The notes: generated by a model from the letters alone, not told the origin. Counted from the stretch's first letter, positions 1 through 11,319 are shown. The stretch: DNA of 48,299 nucleotides from Desulfuromonas sp. (GCA_002869695.1 PKUD01000217.1:1-48299); one strand, 5' to 3'. Made by a program: numbers and translations.

Positions 1-535
1 ACGTTAGGGGTTTATGCTGCTAAAAAATGCGATTCAAGAGGGGAGAATATCCTCTTTGCGCAATAAGCAGATATCCGGATGTTCAAAGAAATGCATTCAA
101 AAACTGGGCCCTTGAGACAAGCAACAATGGCCGACAGGTCCTTCATTATTGGCCCCAGGATGGGACATCGTTTCGAGACACCGAGCAACAGCATACCCTT
201 AAAGATGTCATCAATGGGGTTGACGCCATATCAGAAGTGTACAAAAGAAATTATTCCCGAATGGATTACTGGTGCCAATTGGTGGACAGACACAAGGAAG
301 GAACGTAGATGGCACTAAAGTGTTACATCTTTATTGTCATGGAGGAGGGTGTCAGCAGTTATCTTGCAAAATCGTCACACGCCTAATGTCGTCGTACAGC
401 AATTTCTAAAAAGAAAAAATCAAAAGAAGGGTCAAACTTTAAGGGAGGGACGTGGGTTGGTTTACCATAACGAGCTACACGTTACGTCGCATAACATATA
501 TTATGTAAACTTTGGTATTGAGATCCTGTTCCACA
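1..535. other. Left-edge stretch without a convincing gene
   Basis: This 535-base stretch lies downstream of the quinone oxidoreductase gene. Short open frames exist on both strands (for example plus 27-308 and 79-318, minus 12-194). They overlap each other, lack clear ribosome binding sites and show no recognisable motif. It could hold a decayed gene or the end of a feature beyond the left edge. No terminator hairpin was found after the oxidoreductase stop. Confidence 0.4.
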
Positions 536-1507
536 TCACACGACTCTTAAAACGACCTTGCCATAAGCCCCCTGTTGTAAAACATATTGATGGGCCTCTG
601 CTGCCTCATCCAGAGAAAATTCCTTCCCTACGACGGGTTTCAGTGTTCCGTTGTTGAGGCCGGCACAGATCGCAGCATAAATCTGAGATTTCTGTCTGTC
701 GCTTGCATTGAACAGTGACATGCCAAGAACAGCGGCATCACGTCCCATAATGTCCCGCGGGTTTATGCATACTTCTCCGCGGCAGCCGATCACGACGACA
801 CGCCCATGCTTGGAAAGTATTTTCAGGTCCTTGGCTAAATTGACGTTCGCAAGCATCTCGAGGATGACGTTGGTTCCTTCATGGTTTGTCAGTTCCATGA
901 CCTCGTCAAGATAATCAGGAATGCTGTGATCAAGGACGTGCTCAGCGCCAGTCTCTTGAATGAGGGTCTTGCCGGCGTCACTGCCTGCGGTTCCGATCAC
1001 CCGAATACCGGCAGCACGGGCCAGCTGGATTGCCGCAACTCCAACGGCACCGCTTGCCCCGTGAATCATCAGTGTCTCTCCCGGCATGGTATGGGCGCGA
1101 TACATCAATGCGTAATATGCAGTCGCATACGGGATGCCGATTGCGGCACCCTGGCTGAAGGTTATCGTGTCTGGTAGCGGATAGACTTGCCCAGTGTTGC
1201 ACAGGGCATATTCGGCATAGACTCCGGTTATGCTACCAGTGAGGAAAACTCTCTGCCCTTCCTGCAGATTTTTAACGCCGGGACCAGCGGCCTGTACAAT
1301 TCCGGCCGCGTCAAAGCCTGGTGTGTAAGGCAGGACCGGTTTGACCGCATGGGTTCCGGAGCGTATATAGGTGTCAACCGGGTTGACTCCGATCGACTTG
1401 ATTTTAACGAGAACCTGATCAGCTGCCGGCTGCAGCCGGGCGATTGTTTCAAGTTGAATGACTTCCGGACCGCCAAACGTGTGAACGCGCATCGCTTTCA
1501 TGGTCAT
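536..1507 (-). CDS. NADPH:quinone oxidoreductase, zinc-independent MDR family
   Basis: A 323-residue medium-chain dehydrogenase/reductase of the quinone oxidoreductase (zeta-crystallin) type, expected to use NADPH to reduce quinones or enones in the cytoplasm. The N-terminal GroES-like part carries GVNPVDTYIR and PYTPGFDAAG. The Rossmann part has the nucleotide-binding run IHGASGAVGVAAIQLA, where zinc-free family members have AxxGxxG. The cysteine and histidine zinc ligands of alcohol dehydrogenases are absent. The start chosen is the ATG at 1507, which has GGAGA five bases upstream; an in-frame ATG at 1519 has no such site. It follows recG on the same strand after a 40-base gap and may be read with it. 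The exact substrate cannot be told from sequence. Confidence 0.85.
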   Translation of the reverse strand: MTMKAMRVHTFGGPEVIQLETIARLQPAADQVLVKIKSIGVNPVDTYIRSGTHAVKPVLPYTPGFDAAGIVQAAGPGVKNLQEGQRVFLTGSITGVYAEYALCNTGQVYPLPDTITFSQGAAIGIPYATAYYALMYRAHTMPGETLMIHGASGAVGVAAIQLARAAGIRVIGTAGSDAGKTLIQETGAEHVLDHSIPDYLDEVMELTNHEGTNVILEMLANVNLAKDLKILSKHGRVVVIGCRGEVCINPRDIMGRDAAVLGMSLFNASDRQKSQIYAAICAGLNNGTLKPVVGKEFSLDEAAEAHQYVLQQGAYGKVVLRVV

Positions 1508-1547
1508 ATGCTTCTCCATTTCTGAGGGGCCTTATTCGTGACGCAGG

Positions 1548-3698
1548 TCAGCCGATTGCGGCCAGCTCCAGCCGGCCTCCCCAGCGCGCCAATAGCTCTT
1601 CCCTGACTTCACGACTTTTGTTATCCGTCAGATAGTCGGTTTGCCGGGCATAGTTAAACGCTTCCTGGCGGGCAACCTCGAGCAATCGGACATCACGCAA
1701 AAGATTGGCGACCCGGAAATCTGGCAGTCCAGCCTGCCTGGTCCCGAGAAATTCCCCGGGTCCACGTATCTCCAGGTCTGCCTCGGCGATGCGAAAGCCG
1801 TCATTGGTCGAAACCATGACCTGCAGCCGCTTGCCGGCATCTTCGCTGTACTGTTGCGAAGGAATCAGCAGGCAGTAACTTTGCTCTGCGCCTCGGCCAA
1901 CGCGACCGCGCAGTTGGTGCAACTGGGCCAGGCCAAACCGGTCGGCATGCTCAATCAGCATAACAGATGCGTTCGGTACGTCGACCCCGACCTCGATAAC
2001 TGTCGTCGCAACAAGGATGTCAATCTGTCCGTCGCGAAATGCTGACATTATCTGTTCCTTTTCCACGGATTTCATCCGGCCGTGCAGCAGCCCGACTGTG
2101 TTACGCGGGAAAACCTCGGCGGCAAGCTGCTTGGCCGCGGCGGTGGCGGCCTGTAGATCGCTTTTTTCAGAGTCTTCGACCAATGGGTAAACTACGTAGG
2201 CCTGTCTCCCCTTTTTAAGTTCATCCTTAATCAAGCTGTAGGCATCTAAGCGTCTGTTTTCTCTGAATAACTTTGTCTCTATGGCTTTTCGTCCAGGCGG
2301 CATCTGGTCGATGACCGAGACAGAGAGGTCACCGTAGAGAGTCAACGAGAGAGTGCGCGGAATCGGTGTGGCAGTCATCACCAAAATATCGGGGTTCTGT
2401 CCTTTATGCTTGAGCGTGCCCCGCTGACGGACGCCGAAACGGTGCTGCTCATCAATGATCCCCAGGCCCAGTCGATGGAATTTAACACCTTCCTGTAGAA
2501 CAGCATGGGTGCCGATTATCAGGTGGATTTCCCCCGCAGCGATGCTCAGCAGAGCTTCTTTGCGGGCCTTTGCGGTCATGCTGCCCTGCAGCAGGGCTGT
2601 CTTCAGACCAAGTTTTTCCATCCAGAGCTCAAAGGTCAGAAAATGTTGTTCAGCTAGGATCTCGGTAGGTGCGACGAGCGCAACCTGATAGCCGTTCTCA
2701 ATCGCTATCAGGGAGGCCATCAGGGCGACCAGGGTTTTGCCGCTGCCGACATCTCCCTGCAGCAGACGGTTCATCGGGTGCGGCTGCATCATGTCCTGCT
2801 TGATGTCGCCCAGCACCCGGCGCTGCGCATCAGTCAAGCGAAATGGCAACATCTTGTTCAGGGGGATCGTATAGCGGTGTTCAACGTTGAAGGAGATACC
2901 CTGCTCCAGTTGAACGCCCTGCCGTTTCAGTGCCAGGCCCAGTTCGAGAAAAAAGAATTCGTCAAAAACCAGCGACTGGCGCCAGTGGTCCCTCCCCTGC
3001 TCCAGTTCTGTCAAAGATGCGTTGTTTGGCGGCCAGTGACTGGCCTGTATTGCGGTTGCAAGGGGCACAAGATTGTGACGCGAAAGGATCTCCCGGGGAA
3101 GGATCGACGGCAATGGTGGCGCATTTTGCTCAACAAGTTGGTACCAGATTTTGCGGAATTGTTTCTGCGAGAGTCCTTCGGTCAGAGGATAGACAGGCAG
3201 AATACGGCCGAAATTCAACGGATCAGACTTAAACAGCTGCTCCATGGTACTGTCGGCACTGAGGAGTTCGGCATCAGGATGATGTACCTCGCGCAACGCG
3301 CCGTAACTTTTGACTTCGCCGATGAATACCGCTTTCTGTCCCACCGGAAAGCGTTTCTGCAGCCAGTCCTTGCGATAGCGAAACCATTTGAGGGAAATCT
3401 GCGCGCTCCGGTCACCGACAATGACCTCGTAGAGCCTGCGTCTTTTGCGACTGGTGTGGGTTTCACCGGCGGCGAGAACCTCACCGTAAAAGACCTCCTG
3501 ACGGCCGGGCCGGAGTCGGGCGATCGGCTGCAGTTGACGACGGTCTTCGTAGCGATGTGGGAGGTGGTAGAGGGCATCTTCAACGGTGTTCAGGCCTAGC
3601 TTCTGCAGCTTGGCCTGAACATGCGGTCCGATACCGCGAACCGTTTCAAGGGACTCATCCAGTCTGGATGGCGCTCTTCTGCTGGTCAGCGGGGGCAT
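1548..3698 (-). CDS. recG: ATP-dependent DNA helicase RecG
   Basis: A 716-residue helicase that remodels stalled replication forks and Holliday junctions. The N-terminus has the helix-hairpin-like segment VRGIGPHVQAKLQKLG and then the OB-fold wedge domain (about residues 60-150). The superfamily 2 motor follows, with Walker A GDVGSGKT near residue 315, the RecG form of motif II (DEQHRFG) near 412, motif III TATPIPRT, and motif VI QLRGRVGRG. Length and motif order are those of a complete RecG. A purine-rich AGGGGAG directly precedes the ATG at 3698, so the start is plausible but closely spaced. It begins 14 bases after the DUF1858 gene and was probably co-transcribed with it. Confidence 0.97.
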   Translation of the reverse strand: MPPLTSRRAPSRLDESLETVRGIGPHVQAKLQKLGLNTVEDALYHLPHRYEDRRQLQPIARLRPGRQEVFYGEVLAAGETHTSRKRRRLYEVIVGDRSAQISLKWFRYRKDWLQKRFPVGQKAVFIGEVKSYGALREVHHPDAELLSADSTMEQLFKSDPLNFGRILPVYPLTEGLSQKQFRKIWYQLVEQNAPPLPSILPREILSRHNLVPLATAIQASHWPPNNASLTELEQGRDHWRQSLVFDEFFFLELGLALKRQGVQLEQGISFNVEHRYTIPLNKMLPFRLTDAQRRVLGDIKQDMMQPHPMNRLLQGDVGSGKTLVALMASLIAIENGYQVALVAPTEILAEQHFLTFELWMEKLGLKTALLQGSMTAKARKEALLSIAAGEIHLIIGTHAVLQEGVKFHRLGLGIIDEQHRFGVRQRGTLKHKGQNPDILVMTATPIPRTLSLTLYGDLSVSVIDQMPPGRKAIETKLFRENRRLDAYSLIKDELKKGRQAYVVYPLVEDSEKSDLQAATAAAKQLAAEVFPRNTVGLLHGRMKSVEKEQIMSAFRDGQIDILVATTVIEVGVDVPNASVMLIEHADRFGLAQLHQLRGRVGRGAEQSYCLLIPSQQYSEDAGKRLQVMVSTNDGFRIAEADLEIRGPGEFLGTRQAGLPDFRVANLLRDVRLLEVARQEAFNYARQTDYLTDNKSREVREELLARWGGRLELAAIG

Positions 3699-3712
3699 CT
3701 CCCCTGCTCTTT

Positions 3713-3916
3713 CTAGGCCGATGGGATGGCGTTGAGGGCCGCGAGCAGTTTCTCGACATCAAGGCCGTGGGCTGAAGCGCCTTGGGCCAGGGTTTCATTG
3801 GCAGCCCCCATGCAGCCGATACAGCCAAGGTTGAAACTGTTGAGCACGTTGGCCACCTCGGGAGAGAGCTGCAGCGCCTGCTGGAAGGTCATGTCGCTGG
3901 TGAATTTATTACCCAT
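3713..3916 (-). CDS. DUF1858 domain protein with CxxC redox motif
   Basis: A 67-residue cytoplasmic protein of the DUF1858 family (hybrid-cluster-protein-associated redox disulfide domain). Visible features are MTFQQALQLSPEVANVLNSF followed by NLGCIGCMGA, with the CxxC pair typical of the family, and a helical C-terminus. The open frame extends further upstream, but the ATG at 3916 has GGAGA at the right distance and gives the usual family length. It sits 14 bases upstream of recG. Family members are thought to act in redox or metal chemistry, but no reaction is established. Confidence 0.85.
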   Translation of the reverse strand: MGNKFTSDMTFQQALQLSPEVANVLNSFNLGCIGCMGAANETLAQGASAHGLDVEKLLAALNAIPSA

Positions 3917-3999
3917 GTCATTTCTCCGGACGTTGATTGAAAGCACGTTGTTGCCTGTTGAATTTTCACAAAATGGAGGGCAAAAAGCAAGCGTCAAAC

Positions 4000-4031
4000 A
4001 GAAAACGGGATGATGCAGAACATCATCCCGT
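4000..4031 (-). terminator. Intrinsic terminator after greA
   Basis: A perfect 11-base-pair stem (4005-4015 with 4021-4031, five-base loop) lies 25 bases beyond the greA stop. On the minus strand it is followed by a short T-rich run (TTTCTGTTTG). It would end greA transcription before the DUF1858 gene. Confidence 0.8.
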
Positions 4032-4056
4032 CTAGATCTGTCTGAAGAGGAACAGG

Positions 4057-4533
4057 TTATTTGTATTCAACCTTGGTTATTTCGTAGACCTTGACCCCGG
4101 AAGGAACCCGGATCTGGACTTCTTCGTCACATTCATGGCCAATCATCGCCCGACCCACCGGTGAGGTAATGGAAATCTTACCCTGCTTGACATCCGCCTC
4201 ATCTTCGCCAACGATTTTGTAGGTCACTTCAATGTCGGTATCGACATCAACCAAGGTCACCGTCGCACCGAAAACGATTTTTTCACTGTTGATGGTCGCC
4301 GGGTTGATCACCTGGGCCCGGGCTACTTTATCGTTCAGTTCCTGGATCCGACCTTCGATAAAGCCCTGCCGGTCCTTGGCCGCATCGTACTCGGCATTTT
4401 CCGAAAGGTCACCATGGCTTCTGGCTTCGGCGATGTCCTGAACAACCTTGGGCCGCTCAACCCGGATCAGTGTTTTCAGCTCGTCCTGGAGCCGCCGATA
4501 ACCTTCTTCGGTCATCGGAATCGAGTCGCTCAT
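4057..4533 (-). CDS. greA: Transcription elongation factor GreA
   Basis: A 158-residue GreA, the normal length. It binds in the secondary channel of RNA polymerase and stimulates cleavage of backtracked transcripts. The N-terminal coiled coil has the family start MTEEGYRRLQDEL, the HGDLSENAEYDAAKDRQ loop that carries the acidic tip residues, and a C-terminal FKBP-like domain with SPVGRAMIGHECDEEVQ. The ATG at 4533 is preceded by AGGAGA. It lies downstream of carB, separated from it by an intrinsic terminator, so it probably has its own promoter in the 80-base gap or depends on readthrough. Confidence 0.97.
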   Translation of the reverse strand: MSDSIPMTEEGYRRLQDELKTLIRVERPKVVQDIAEARSHGDLSENAEYDAAKDRQGFIEGRIQELNDKVARAQVINPATINSEKIVFGATVTLVDVDTDIEVTYKIVGEDEADVKQGKISITSPVGRAMIGHECDEEVQIRVPSGVKVYEITKVEYK

Positions 4534-4551
4534 CGGTTCTTTTCTCCTGAC

Positions 4552-4581
4552 AAAAAAAACAGCGGGCGGAAAATCCGCCCG
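4552..4581 (-). terminator. Intrinsic terminator after carB (end of pyr operon)
   Basis: An eight-base-pair GC stem (4563-4570 with 4574-4581, AAA loop) is followed on the minus strand by eight consecutive T (4552-4559). It starts about 35 bases after the carB stop and marks the end of the pyrimidine operon. Confidence 0.88.
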
Positions 4582-4614
4582 ACTGTGGTTAGCTGTAAGT
4601 TGTGCAACCTTTAG

Positions 4615-7600
4615 TTACGAAACAGAATAATACTCTTGCAGTGGCGTGACGTCAAGGTTTTCTCGTTTCATCGCCAGAATCCCGTCGGTGACAGCGTGGA
4701 TTCCCGCGACTGTTGTATAGTATGCCACTTCCTGCATCAACGTCGAGCGCCGGATCGAGTAGGAGTCGGCGACCGACTGGGCCCCCAGAGTGGTATTGAA
4801 GACCATGGCGATTTCACGACTTTTGATTGCGTCAACAATATGCGGTCGACCCTCCTGGACCTTGTTGACCGGGGTTGTCAATACCCCGTTTTTATTTAGG
4901 AAATCGGCGGTCCCGCGGGTGGCGATGATTTTGAAGCCGGCGGCCACAAGCCTGCTGACCGGTTCGACGATCAGGCGTTTGTCGGAATCCTTGACGCTGA
5001 CAAAAATGTTACCGGAGAGGGGCAATTTGACCCCCGCCCCCAGTTGGGCCTTGGCAAACGCCTTGCCGAATTCCCGATCGATTCCCATCACCTCCCCTGT
5101 CGATTTCATCTCCGGACCGAGCAGGGTATCGACGCCGGGGAACTTGACAAAGGGGAATACCGCTTCTTTGACAGAGACATGTTCCGGAACAATATCTCCC
5201 TCCACGCCGAGTTCCTGCAGACTCTGGCCGGCCATGACCAGCGCAGCGATCTTGGCCAGCGGGCGATTGGTCGCCTTGGAGACAAACGGCACGGTCCGGC
5301 TGGCTCTGGGATTGACCTCAATCAGGTAGATCGTTGTCCCCTTGACCGCAAACTGGATGTTCATCAAGCCAACAACCCCAAGTTCCAGCGCCAGTTCCCG
5401 GGTCTGCTGCCTGATGGCGCTGACGATCTCTTCGGAAAGCGAATAGGGGGGGAGCGCACAGGCCGAATCGCCGGAATGGATGCCCGCTTCCTCGATGTGC
5501 TGCATGACGCCGCCGATGACGACATTTTCACCATCAGCCAGCGCATCGACATCGATCTCGATGGCGTCCTGCAGGAACTTGTCGATCAGCACCGGATGCT
5601 CCTGCGAAGCCTCGACCGCGTATTTCATATAATTGCGCAACCGTTCAACATCGTAGACGATTTCCATGGCGCGTCCGCCGAGCACGTAGGATGGACGGAC
5701 CACCACCGGATAGCCGATCCGCTCAGCTATTTTTACCGCCTCATCGTAGGAGCGGGCAATCCCGTTTTCCGGCTGCCGGAGACTCAGCTTGTGCAGCAAC
5801 GCCTGGAAGCGTTCTCGATCTTCGGCCCGGTCGATGGCATCCGGAGTCGTGCCGATAATCGGCACGCCGGCCTTTTCCAGGTCCACGGCCAGTTTTAACG
5901 GGGTCTGGCCGCCGAACTGGACGATGACGCCGACCGGCTTCTCCTTGGCGACTATTTCAAGGACGTCCTCGCGGGTCAAAGGCTCGAAATAGAGGCGATC
6001 AGACGTGTCGTAGTCCGTCGAGACGGTCTCCGGGTTACAGTTGACCATGATTGTCTCGTAGCCTGCTTCGGAGAGGGCAAAAGCGCCATGGACACAGCAG
6101 TAGTCAAACTCGATGCCCTGTCCGATCCGGTTGGGCCCACCACCAAGGATGATGATTTTCCGGCTTTCGGTCGGCTCCGCTTCGCATTCCGTTTCATAGC
6201 AGGAGTAGAGATACGGGGTGTGCGCCTCGAATTCTGCACCGCAGGTATCGACCCGCTTATAGACCGGGTGGATGCCGAATTTGTGGCGCAGTTGACGGAC
6301 GTCATTTTCGGTGACCTCCCAGAGGGTCGCCAGTCGCCGATCGGAAAAGCCATACTGCTTTGCACTCCGCAGCATGCCGATAAAGACTGCGTCGCCGGAC
6401 GCCAGGGTGTCCTTACGTGCAACCAGTAACGATTCCATTTCGATAATCTGCTCAATATTGCACAGGAACCAGGGGTCGACTCCGGAAAGTTGGTAGATAT
6501 TTTCAACGCTGAAACCGGCGCGAATCGCATCTGCGAGGTACCAGAGACGCTCGCAGTTGGGGACCCGCAGCTTGTCGCGCAGATCATCGACTTCCTGCTG
6601 CGACAGGGAGCGACGATATTCACCGGGGACCTCGAACAGTTTGCTTTCAAAGCCGTAAGACCCGATCTCAAGGGATCGGAGGGCTTTCTGGAGACTTTCC
6701 TTGAAGGTCCGGCCGATCGCCATGACCTCGCCGACCGATTTCATCTGGGTGGTCAGGACCGCGTCCGCCTGGGGAAACTTTTCGAAGGTGAAACGGGGGA
6801 TCTTGGTGACCACGTAATCGATGGTCGGTTCGAAGGAGGCCAGGGTTTCTCGGGTGATGTCGTTGGGAATTTCATCCAGGCGGTAGCCGACCGAGAGCTT
6901 GGCGGCGATCTTGGCAATCGGGAACCCGGTGGCCTTGGAGGCCAGCGCCGAGGAACGAGAGACCCGCGGGTTCATTTCGATGACCACCAGCCGTCCGTCT
7001 TTCGGGTTGACGCCGAACTGGATATTGGATCCCCCGGTGTCGACGCCGATCTCGCGAATGATTTTCAGCGAAGCATCGCGCAGGATCTGGTACTCCTTGT
7101 CGGTCAGGGTCTGGGCCGGGGCCACGGTGATCGAATCGCCGGTATGTACGCCCATGGCATCAAAATTCTCTATGGAGCAGATTATGACGACGTTGTCCGC
7201 CATGTCGCGCATGACTTCCAGTTCGTATTCCTTCCAGCCGATGATCGATTCCTCGACCAGGATCTCATTGGTCGGCGAGGCCTCGATTCCCGCCAGCGCC
7301 ATGGTCTCGTATTCCTCGCGGTTGTAGGCAATGCCACCGCCGGTGCCGCCCAGGGTGAACGACGGACGGATGATCGCCGGATAACCGACATACTTGATGA
7401 CCTCCATCGCCTCCTTATGGTTATGGGCCAGCCCCGAGCGAGGCACCTCGACGCCGATTTTTTCCATCGCCTGCTTGAACAGGGTGCGGTCTTCCGCTTT
7501 TTTGATCGGACCGAGTCTGGCACCGATCAGCTCGACGCCGAATTTTTCCAGGATTCCAGCTTCTGCCACTGATACCGCAGTGTTGAGCGCAGTCTGTCCG

Positions 7601-7872
7601 CCGAGCGTCGGCAGCAGCGCATCCGGTCGTTCCTGTTCGATAATCCGGGCGAGAACCAGCGGAGTAACCGGTTCAACGTAGGTTCGATCGGCAAAATCGG
7701 GGTCGGTCATGATGGTGGCAGGGTTCGAGTTGAGCAGGATGACCTCGTAGCCCTCCTCTTTCAGGGCTTTGCAGGCCTGGGTCCCGGAATAATCGAACTC
7801 GCAGGCCTGGCCAATGACGATGGGGCCGGCCCCGATGATCAGGATTTTGTGAATATCAGTACGCTTGGGCAT
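4615..7872 (-). CDS. carB: Carbamoyl-phosphate synthase large subunit
   Basis: A 1085-residue complete large subunit. It makes carbamoyl phosphate from bicarbonate, ammonia delivered by CarA, and two ATP, feeding pyrimidine and arginine synthesis. It has the duplicated ATP-grasp halves, each beginning with a nucleotide-fold signature ([20 protein letters not shown] near residue 10 and [20 protein letters not shown] near 570). It also has ATP-grasp motifs such as [18 protein letters not shown] and [18 protein letters not shown], and a C-terminal MGS-like regulatory domain. AAGGA precedes the ATG. It is the last gene of pyrR-pyrB-pyrC-carA-carB, 22 bases after carA. Confidence 0.98.
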   Translation of the reverse strand: MPKRTDIHKILIIGAGPIVIGQACEFDYSGTQACKALKEEGYEVILLNSNPATIMTDPDFADRTYVEPVTPLVLARIIEQERPDALLPTLGGQTALNTAVSVAEAGILEKFGVELIGARLGPIKKAEDRTLFKQAMEKIGVEVPRSGLAHNHKEAMEVIKYVGYPAIIRPSFTLGGTGGGIAYNREEYETMALAGIEASPTNEILVEESIIGWKEYELEVMRDMADNVVIICSIENFDAMGVHTGDSITVAPAQTLTDKEYQILRDASLKIIREIGVDTGGSNIQFGVNPKDGRLVVIEMNPRVSRSSALASKATGFPIAKIAAKLSVGYRLDEIPNDITRETLASFEPTIDYVVTKIPRFTFEKFPQADAVLTTQMKSVGEVMAIGRTFKESLQKALRSLEIGSYGFESKLFEVPGEYRRSLSQQEVDDLRDKLRVPNCERLWYLADAIRAGFSVENIYQLSGVDPWFLCNIEQIIEMESLLVARKDTLASGDAVFIGMLRSAKQYGFSDRRLATLWEVTENDVRQLRHKFGIHPVYKRVDTCGAEFEAHTPYLYSCYETECEAEPTESRKIIILGGGPNRIGQGIEFDYCCVHGAFALSEAGYETIMVNCNPETVSTDYDTSDRLYFEPLTREDVLEIVAKEKPVGVIVQFGGQTPLKLAVDLEKAGVPIIGTTPDAIDRAEDRERFQALLHKLSLRQPENGIARSYDEAVKIAERIGYPVVVRPSYVLGGRAMEIVYDVERLRNYMKYAVEASQEHPVLIDKFLQDAIEIDVDALADGENVVIGGVMQHIEEAGIHSGDSACALPPYSLSEEIVSAIRQQTRELALELGVVGLMNIQFAVKGTTIYLIEVNPRASRTVPFVSKATNRPLAKIAALVMAGQSLQELGVEGDIVPEHVSVKEAVFPFVKFPGVDTLLGPEMKSTGEVMGIDREFGKAFAKAQLGAGVKLPLSGNIFVSVKDSDKRLIVEPVSRLVAAGFKIIATRGTADFLNKNGVLTTPVNKVQEGRPHIVDAIKSREIAMVFNTTLGAQSVADSYSIRRSTLMQEVAYYTTVAGIHAVTDGILAMKRENLDVTPLQEYYSVS

Positions 7873-7894
7873 TAAATTGTCCTTCGAAAAAATG

Positions 7895-9016
7895 CTATTT
7901 ATGCTTGGCCATCATCTCGACAAAACGGTCGAACAGGTAGTTGGCATCGTGCGGTCCGGGTGACGCCTCGGGGTGGTACTGGACCGAGAAGGCCTCATAG
8001 CCGTCATGCTGAATCCCTTCGACGGTATTGTCGTTGAGGTTGATATGGGTGACCCGGACCTCGCCCGGGAGAGATTCTGTCGCAACGGCAAAGCCATGAT
8101 TCTGCGAGGTGATCTCGACCTGCTGGCGCTGATGATCGAGAACCGGCTGGTTGCCGCCGCGGTGACCAAATTTCAGTTTGTAGGTCTGGCCGCCGAGGGC
8201 GATGGAGAGCAGTTGATGCCCCAGGCAGATGCCGAAAATAGGGACCTTGCCGAGAAGCTTGCGGATGTTTTCCTGAGCGTAACTGATCGGCTCCGGATCT
8301 CCCGGGCCGTTGCTGAGGAAAACCCCGTCAGGATTCATTTTTAAAACCTCTTCGGCGGTGGTGTGGGCCGGAACGACGTGGACCTCGCAGCCATGAGAGA
8401 CCAGGTTACGCAGGATGTTGTACTTGATGCCGAAATCGTAGGCGACAACCCGGTAGGGCAATGCGGTTTCGCTCTCGTCCGGGTAGCCATTTCCGAGCTC
8501 CCAGACACCCTGTGACCACTGATATGGTTCAGTGCAACTGACCTCCTTGACCAGATCGCGACCGACCAGTCCAGGTGCCTGCTGTGCCTTGGCGATCAGG
8601 CTCTGCGGGTCACTGTCGCTGGTTGAGATGACGCCGACCTGGGCACCGACGGTCCGGATATGGCGAACCAGCGCGCGGGTATCTATCCCCTCAAGACCGA
8701 TGACGTTATGTTCTTTGAGGTACGCATCGAGGGACATCTCCGAGCGGAAATTGCTGGGAAATGAACAGGCTTCTTTGACCACAAACGCAGACAGAAACGG
8801 CTGACGGGATTCAACATCTTCGGCATTGATGCCGTAATTTCCGATCTGCGGATACGTCATGGTAACGATCTCACCACAGTAGGAGGGATCGGTAAGAATC
8901 TCCTGGTATCCGGTCATGCTGGTGTTGAAGACCACTTCGCCGGTAACCTCGCCGGTTGCGCCGAACGATTTTCCTTCGAACACCTTGCCATCGGCAAGGG
9001 CCAGAATTGCTTTCAT
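7895..9016 (-). CDS. carA: Carbamoyl-phosphate synthase small subunit (glutaminase)
   Basis: A 373-residue glutamine amidotransferase subunit that releases ammonia from glutamine and channels it to CarB. The N-terminal CPSase small domain begins [20 protein letters not shown]. The class I glutaminase domain has the nucleophile cysteine in [15 protein letters not shown] (near residue 262) and the histidine-glutamate pair in YHPEASPGP. The ATG at 9016 has GAGG at a good distance; the codon before it is TTG and less likely to be used. It is placed between pyrC and carB in the pyrimidine operon. Confidence 0.97.
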   Translation of the reverse strand: MKAILALADGKVFEGKSFGATGEVTGEVVFNTSMTGYQEILTDPSYCGEIVTMTYPQIGNYGINAEDVESRQPFLSAFVVKEACSFPSNFRSEMSLDAYLKEHNVIGLEGIDTRALVRHIRTVGAQVGVISTSDSDPQSLIAKAQQAPGLVGRDLVKEVSCTEPYQWSQGVWELGNGYPDESETALPYRVVAYDFGIKYNILRNLVSHGCEVHVVPAHTTAEEVLKMNPDGVFLSNGPGDPEPISYAQENIRKLLGKVPIFGICLGHQLLSIALGGQTYKLKFGHRGGNQPVLDHQRQQVEITSQNHGFAVATESLPGEVRVTHINLNDNTVEGIQHDGYEAFSVQYHPEASPGPHDANYLFDRFVEMMAKHK

Positions 9017-9076
9017 CAAAACCTCTTTATCTAGAAGTGACTTGAAGTATTAATCCTTAACTGTCAGTCTTTTAGC

Positions 9077-10348
9077 TTATCTCTCAAATACTGTTTGTCC
9101 GGCCAACAGGGTACGGACCGCATAACCCTTCATCTTCTGACCGTCAAAGGAGGTGTTTTTGCTTTTTGATTGAAGCTGTTGAGCATCAACGGTCCATTCC
9201 TTATTCGGGTTGACCAGGGCGATATCTGCAACCGCACCGACCGAGAGCGTACCACGCTCTAGCCCGAGCACACCGGCGGGTCGACACGTGACCAGGGCAA
9301 TTGCCTGCTCAAGGGTGAGAACCTTTTCTCCAACCAGTTGCAGGGTTAAGGGCAGCAGGGTTTCCAGCCCGACGACGCCATTCATGGCGATGGCGAACTC
9401 GACATTTTTTTCGTCAATATGATGCGGTGCGTGATCGGTGGCGATCGCGTCGATGGTTCCGTCAGCCAGTCCGGCACGCACTGCTGCGACGTCATCCGCG
9501 GAACGCAGCGGCGGGTTCATCTTGAAGTTGGTGTCGTAGTTGCGGACCGCTTCATCGGTCAGCATAAAGTGGTGTGGAGTCGCCTCGCAGGTCACCCGGA
9601 CCCCGCGGGTCTTGGCCTGACGGACCAGTTCAACACTGCCCCTGGTCGAGACATGGGCGACATGCAGATGTGCGCCGGTCAACTCTGCGAGCATGATATC
9701 CCTGGCGGTCATGGCATCTTCAGCGGCCCAGGGAATCCCTTTTAAGCCCAACTCGGTGGAGACCGGTCCTTCGTTCATGCAGCCTCCGGCCACCAGGGTC
9801 AGATCCTCTGCGTGGGAGATAATCGGTGCATCGAAGGTGTTGGCATATTCAAGGGCGCGGCGCATCATCTCGCCATCCTTGACCGGCAGGCCGTCATCGG
9901 AGAAACCGACGCAACCGCCCTCCTTCAGTTCGCCCATCTCGGCGAGAACTTCACCTTTAAGCCCCTTGGTGATACAGCCGACCGGGAACACATTGGCGCT
10001 GCCTTCTTCTTTGGCTTTACTGGTGATGTATCTGGTGATGGCCAGGTTGTCGTTGACCGGGCTGGTGTTCGGCATGCACACGACCGAAGTGACCCCGCCG
10101 GCTGCAGCGGCGCGGGTGCCGGAGACGATATCCTCTTTGTACTCAAGGCCGGGATCGCGCAGGTGAACGTGCATATCGATCAGCCCCGGGGTCACAATCA
10201 GCCCCGCAGCATTGATCACTTCAGCATCTCCGGCATCAATATTCGAAGCCAGTTCGGCAATCTTGCCGTCAACGATCAGGACGTCGAGCTTTTCATCAAT
10301 TTTGTTGACGGGGTCTACGACCCGACCTGATTTGATCAGTAGTTTCAT
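9077..10348 (-). CDS. pyrC: Dihydroorotase
   Basis: A 423-residue class I dihydroorotase, which cyclises carbamoyl aspartate to dihydroorotate. Amidohydrolase metal ligands are visible in [10 protein letters not shown] (near residue 60), SHAED and VAHVSTRGS. The catalytic aspartate lies in [11 protein letters not shown]. The chosen start is the ATG at 10348 with GAGG seven bases upstream. A GTG at 10357 in the same frame overlaps that ribosome binding site and is less likely. It begins 23 bases after the pyrB stop and is followed by carA after 60 bases. Confidence 0.96.
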   Translation of the reverse strand: MKLLIKSGRVVDPVNKIDEKLDVLIVDGKIAELASNIDAGDAEVINAAGLIVTPGLIDMHVHLRDPGLEYKEDIVSGTRAAAAGGVTSVVCMPNTSPVNDNLAITRYITSKAKEEGSANVFPVGCITKGLKGEVLAEMGELKEGGCVGFSDDGLPVKDGEMMRRALEYANTFDAPIISHAEDLTLVAGGCMNEGPVSTELGLKGIPWAAEDAMTARDIMLAELTGAHLHVAHVSTRGSVELVRQAKTRGVRVTCEATPHHFMLTDEAVRNYDTNFKMNPPLRSADDVAAVRAGLADGTIDAIATDHAPHHIDEKNVEFAIAMNGVVGLETLLPLTLQLVGEKVLTLEQAIALVTCRPAGVLGLERGTLSVGAVADIALVNPNKEWTVDAQQLQSKSKNTSFDGQKMKGYAVRTLLAGQTVFER

Positions 10349-10371
10349 TCTCTTCACCTCGTACTTGAGAT

Positions 10372-11307
10372 TTAGTCGTTCTGGAGTTGTTCACCGCCGG
10401 CCACCAGATAGAGCAATGCCATGCGTACCGCGACGCCGTTTTCGACCTGGTCAAGAATGACATTCTGCGGTCCATCGGCAACCGCGGTGGACAATTCAAC
10501 GCCACGATTGATCGGGCCCGGGTGCATGACGATGGCATCCTTTTTGGCCAACTTCAGCTTGTCCTCATTGAGGCCAAAATAGCGAGAATATTCGCGGACT
10601 GAAGGGATCAGCGGTGCTCCCTGCCGCTCGCGCTGGATCCGCAGCATCATCACTACGTCGGCGTCGCGAATGGCGTCTTCAAGATTCCGGTGAACCTCGC
10701 AACCCAGTTTTTCGATGCCCGGTGGCAGCATGGTGCCGGGACCGGCAAGGCGGACCTTCGCACCCAGTCTGCTCAGACAATAGATATTCGATCGAACCAC
10801 CCGGCTATGGGTGATATCGCCGACGATCGCAACGGTCAGGCCGGCAATTTTGCCCTTGTGCTGACGAATGGTAAAAGCGTCCAGCAGGGCCTGGCTCGGA
10901 TGTTCGTGCATACCGTCGCCGGCATTGACCACCGAGCAGTCCAGCCTTTCGGCCAGGTAGCGACAGGCACCCGATGCGTTATGGCGCATGACGATGATAT
11001 CAGGATGCATGGCTTCGATGTTCTTCGCAGTATCTTCCAGGGTCTCCCCTTTGACCACCGAAGACCCAGAAGCGCTGATGTTGATGGTGTCCGCGGAGAG
11101 TCGTTTGCCGGCGACCTCGAAGGAGGTCCGGGTCCGGGTGCTGGCCTCGAAGAACAGGTTGACAATCGTTTTGCCGCGCAAGGTAGGAACCTTCTTGATG
11201 TCGCGGGTGTTGATCTCCTTGAAGCTGTCGGCCGTATCAAGGATGAAGGTGAGCTCCTCGGCACTCAGGTGTTCGATGCCGAGAATATGTTTGTGCTGGA
11301 AATTCAT
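10372..11307 (-). CDS. pyrB: Aspartate carbamoyltransferase catalytic subunit
   Basis: A 311-residue aspartate transcarbamoylase. It condenses carbamoyl phosphate and aspartate in the first committed step of UMP synthesis. The carbamoyl-phosphate-binding motif [15 protein letters not shown] is near residue 55. [12 protein letters not shown] and the aspartate-loop region [10 protein letters not shown] are also present. No pyrI regulatory subunit gene is nearby, as expected in operons controlled by PyrR attenuation. CGGAGGAGAG directly precedes the ATG. Twelve bases separate it from pyrR upstream. Confidence 0.97.
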   Translation of the reverse strand: MNFQHKHILGIEHLSAEELTFILDTADSFKEINTRDIKKVPTLRGKTIVNLFFEASTRTRTSFEVAGKRLSADTINISASGSSVVKGETLEDTAKNIEAMHPDIIVMRHNASGACRYLAERLDCSVVNAGDGMHEHPSQALLDAFTIRQHKGKIAGLTVAIVGDITHSRVVRSNIYCLSRLGAKVRLAGPGTMLPPGIEKLGCEVHRNLEDAIRDADVVMMLRIQRERQGAPLIPSVREYSRYFGLNEDKLKLAKKDAIVMHPGPINRGVELSTAVADGPQNVILDQVENGVAVRMALLYLVAGGEQLQND

Positions 11308-11319
11308 CTCTCTCCTCCG

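Noticed and set aside
27-318. Short plus-strand frames at the left edge as possible genes
   Set aside because: Overlapping frames on both strands, no ribosome binding site and no recognisable motif.
2778-3599. 273-residue plus-strand frame opposite recG
   Set aside because: Antisense shadow of conserved helicase motifs, with no ribosome binding site.
6490-7572. 360-residue plus-strand frame opposite carB
   Set aside because: It is the antisense shadow of a fully conserved carB; such long frames are common opposite GC-rich codons.
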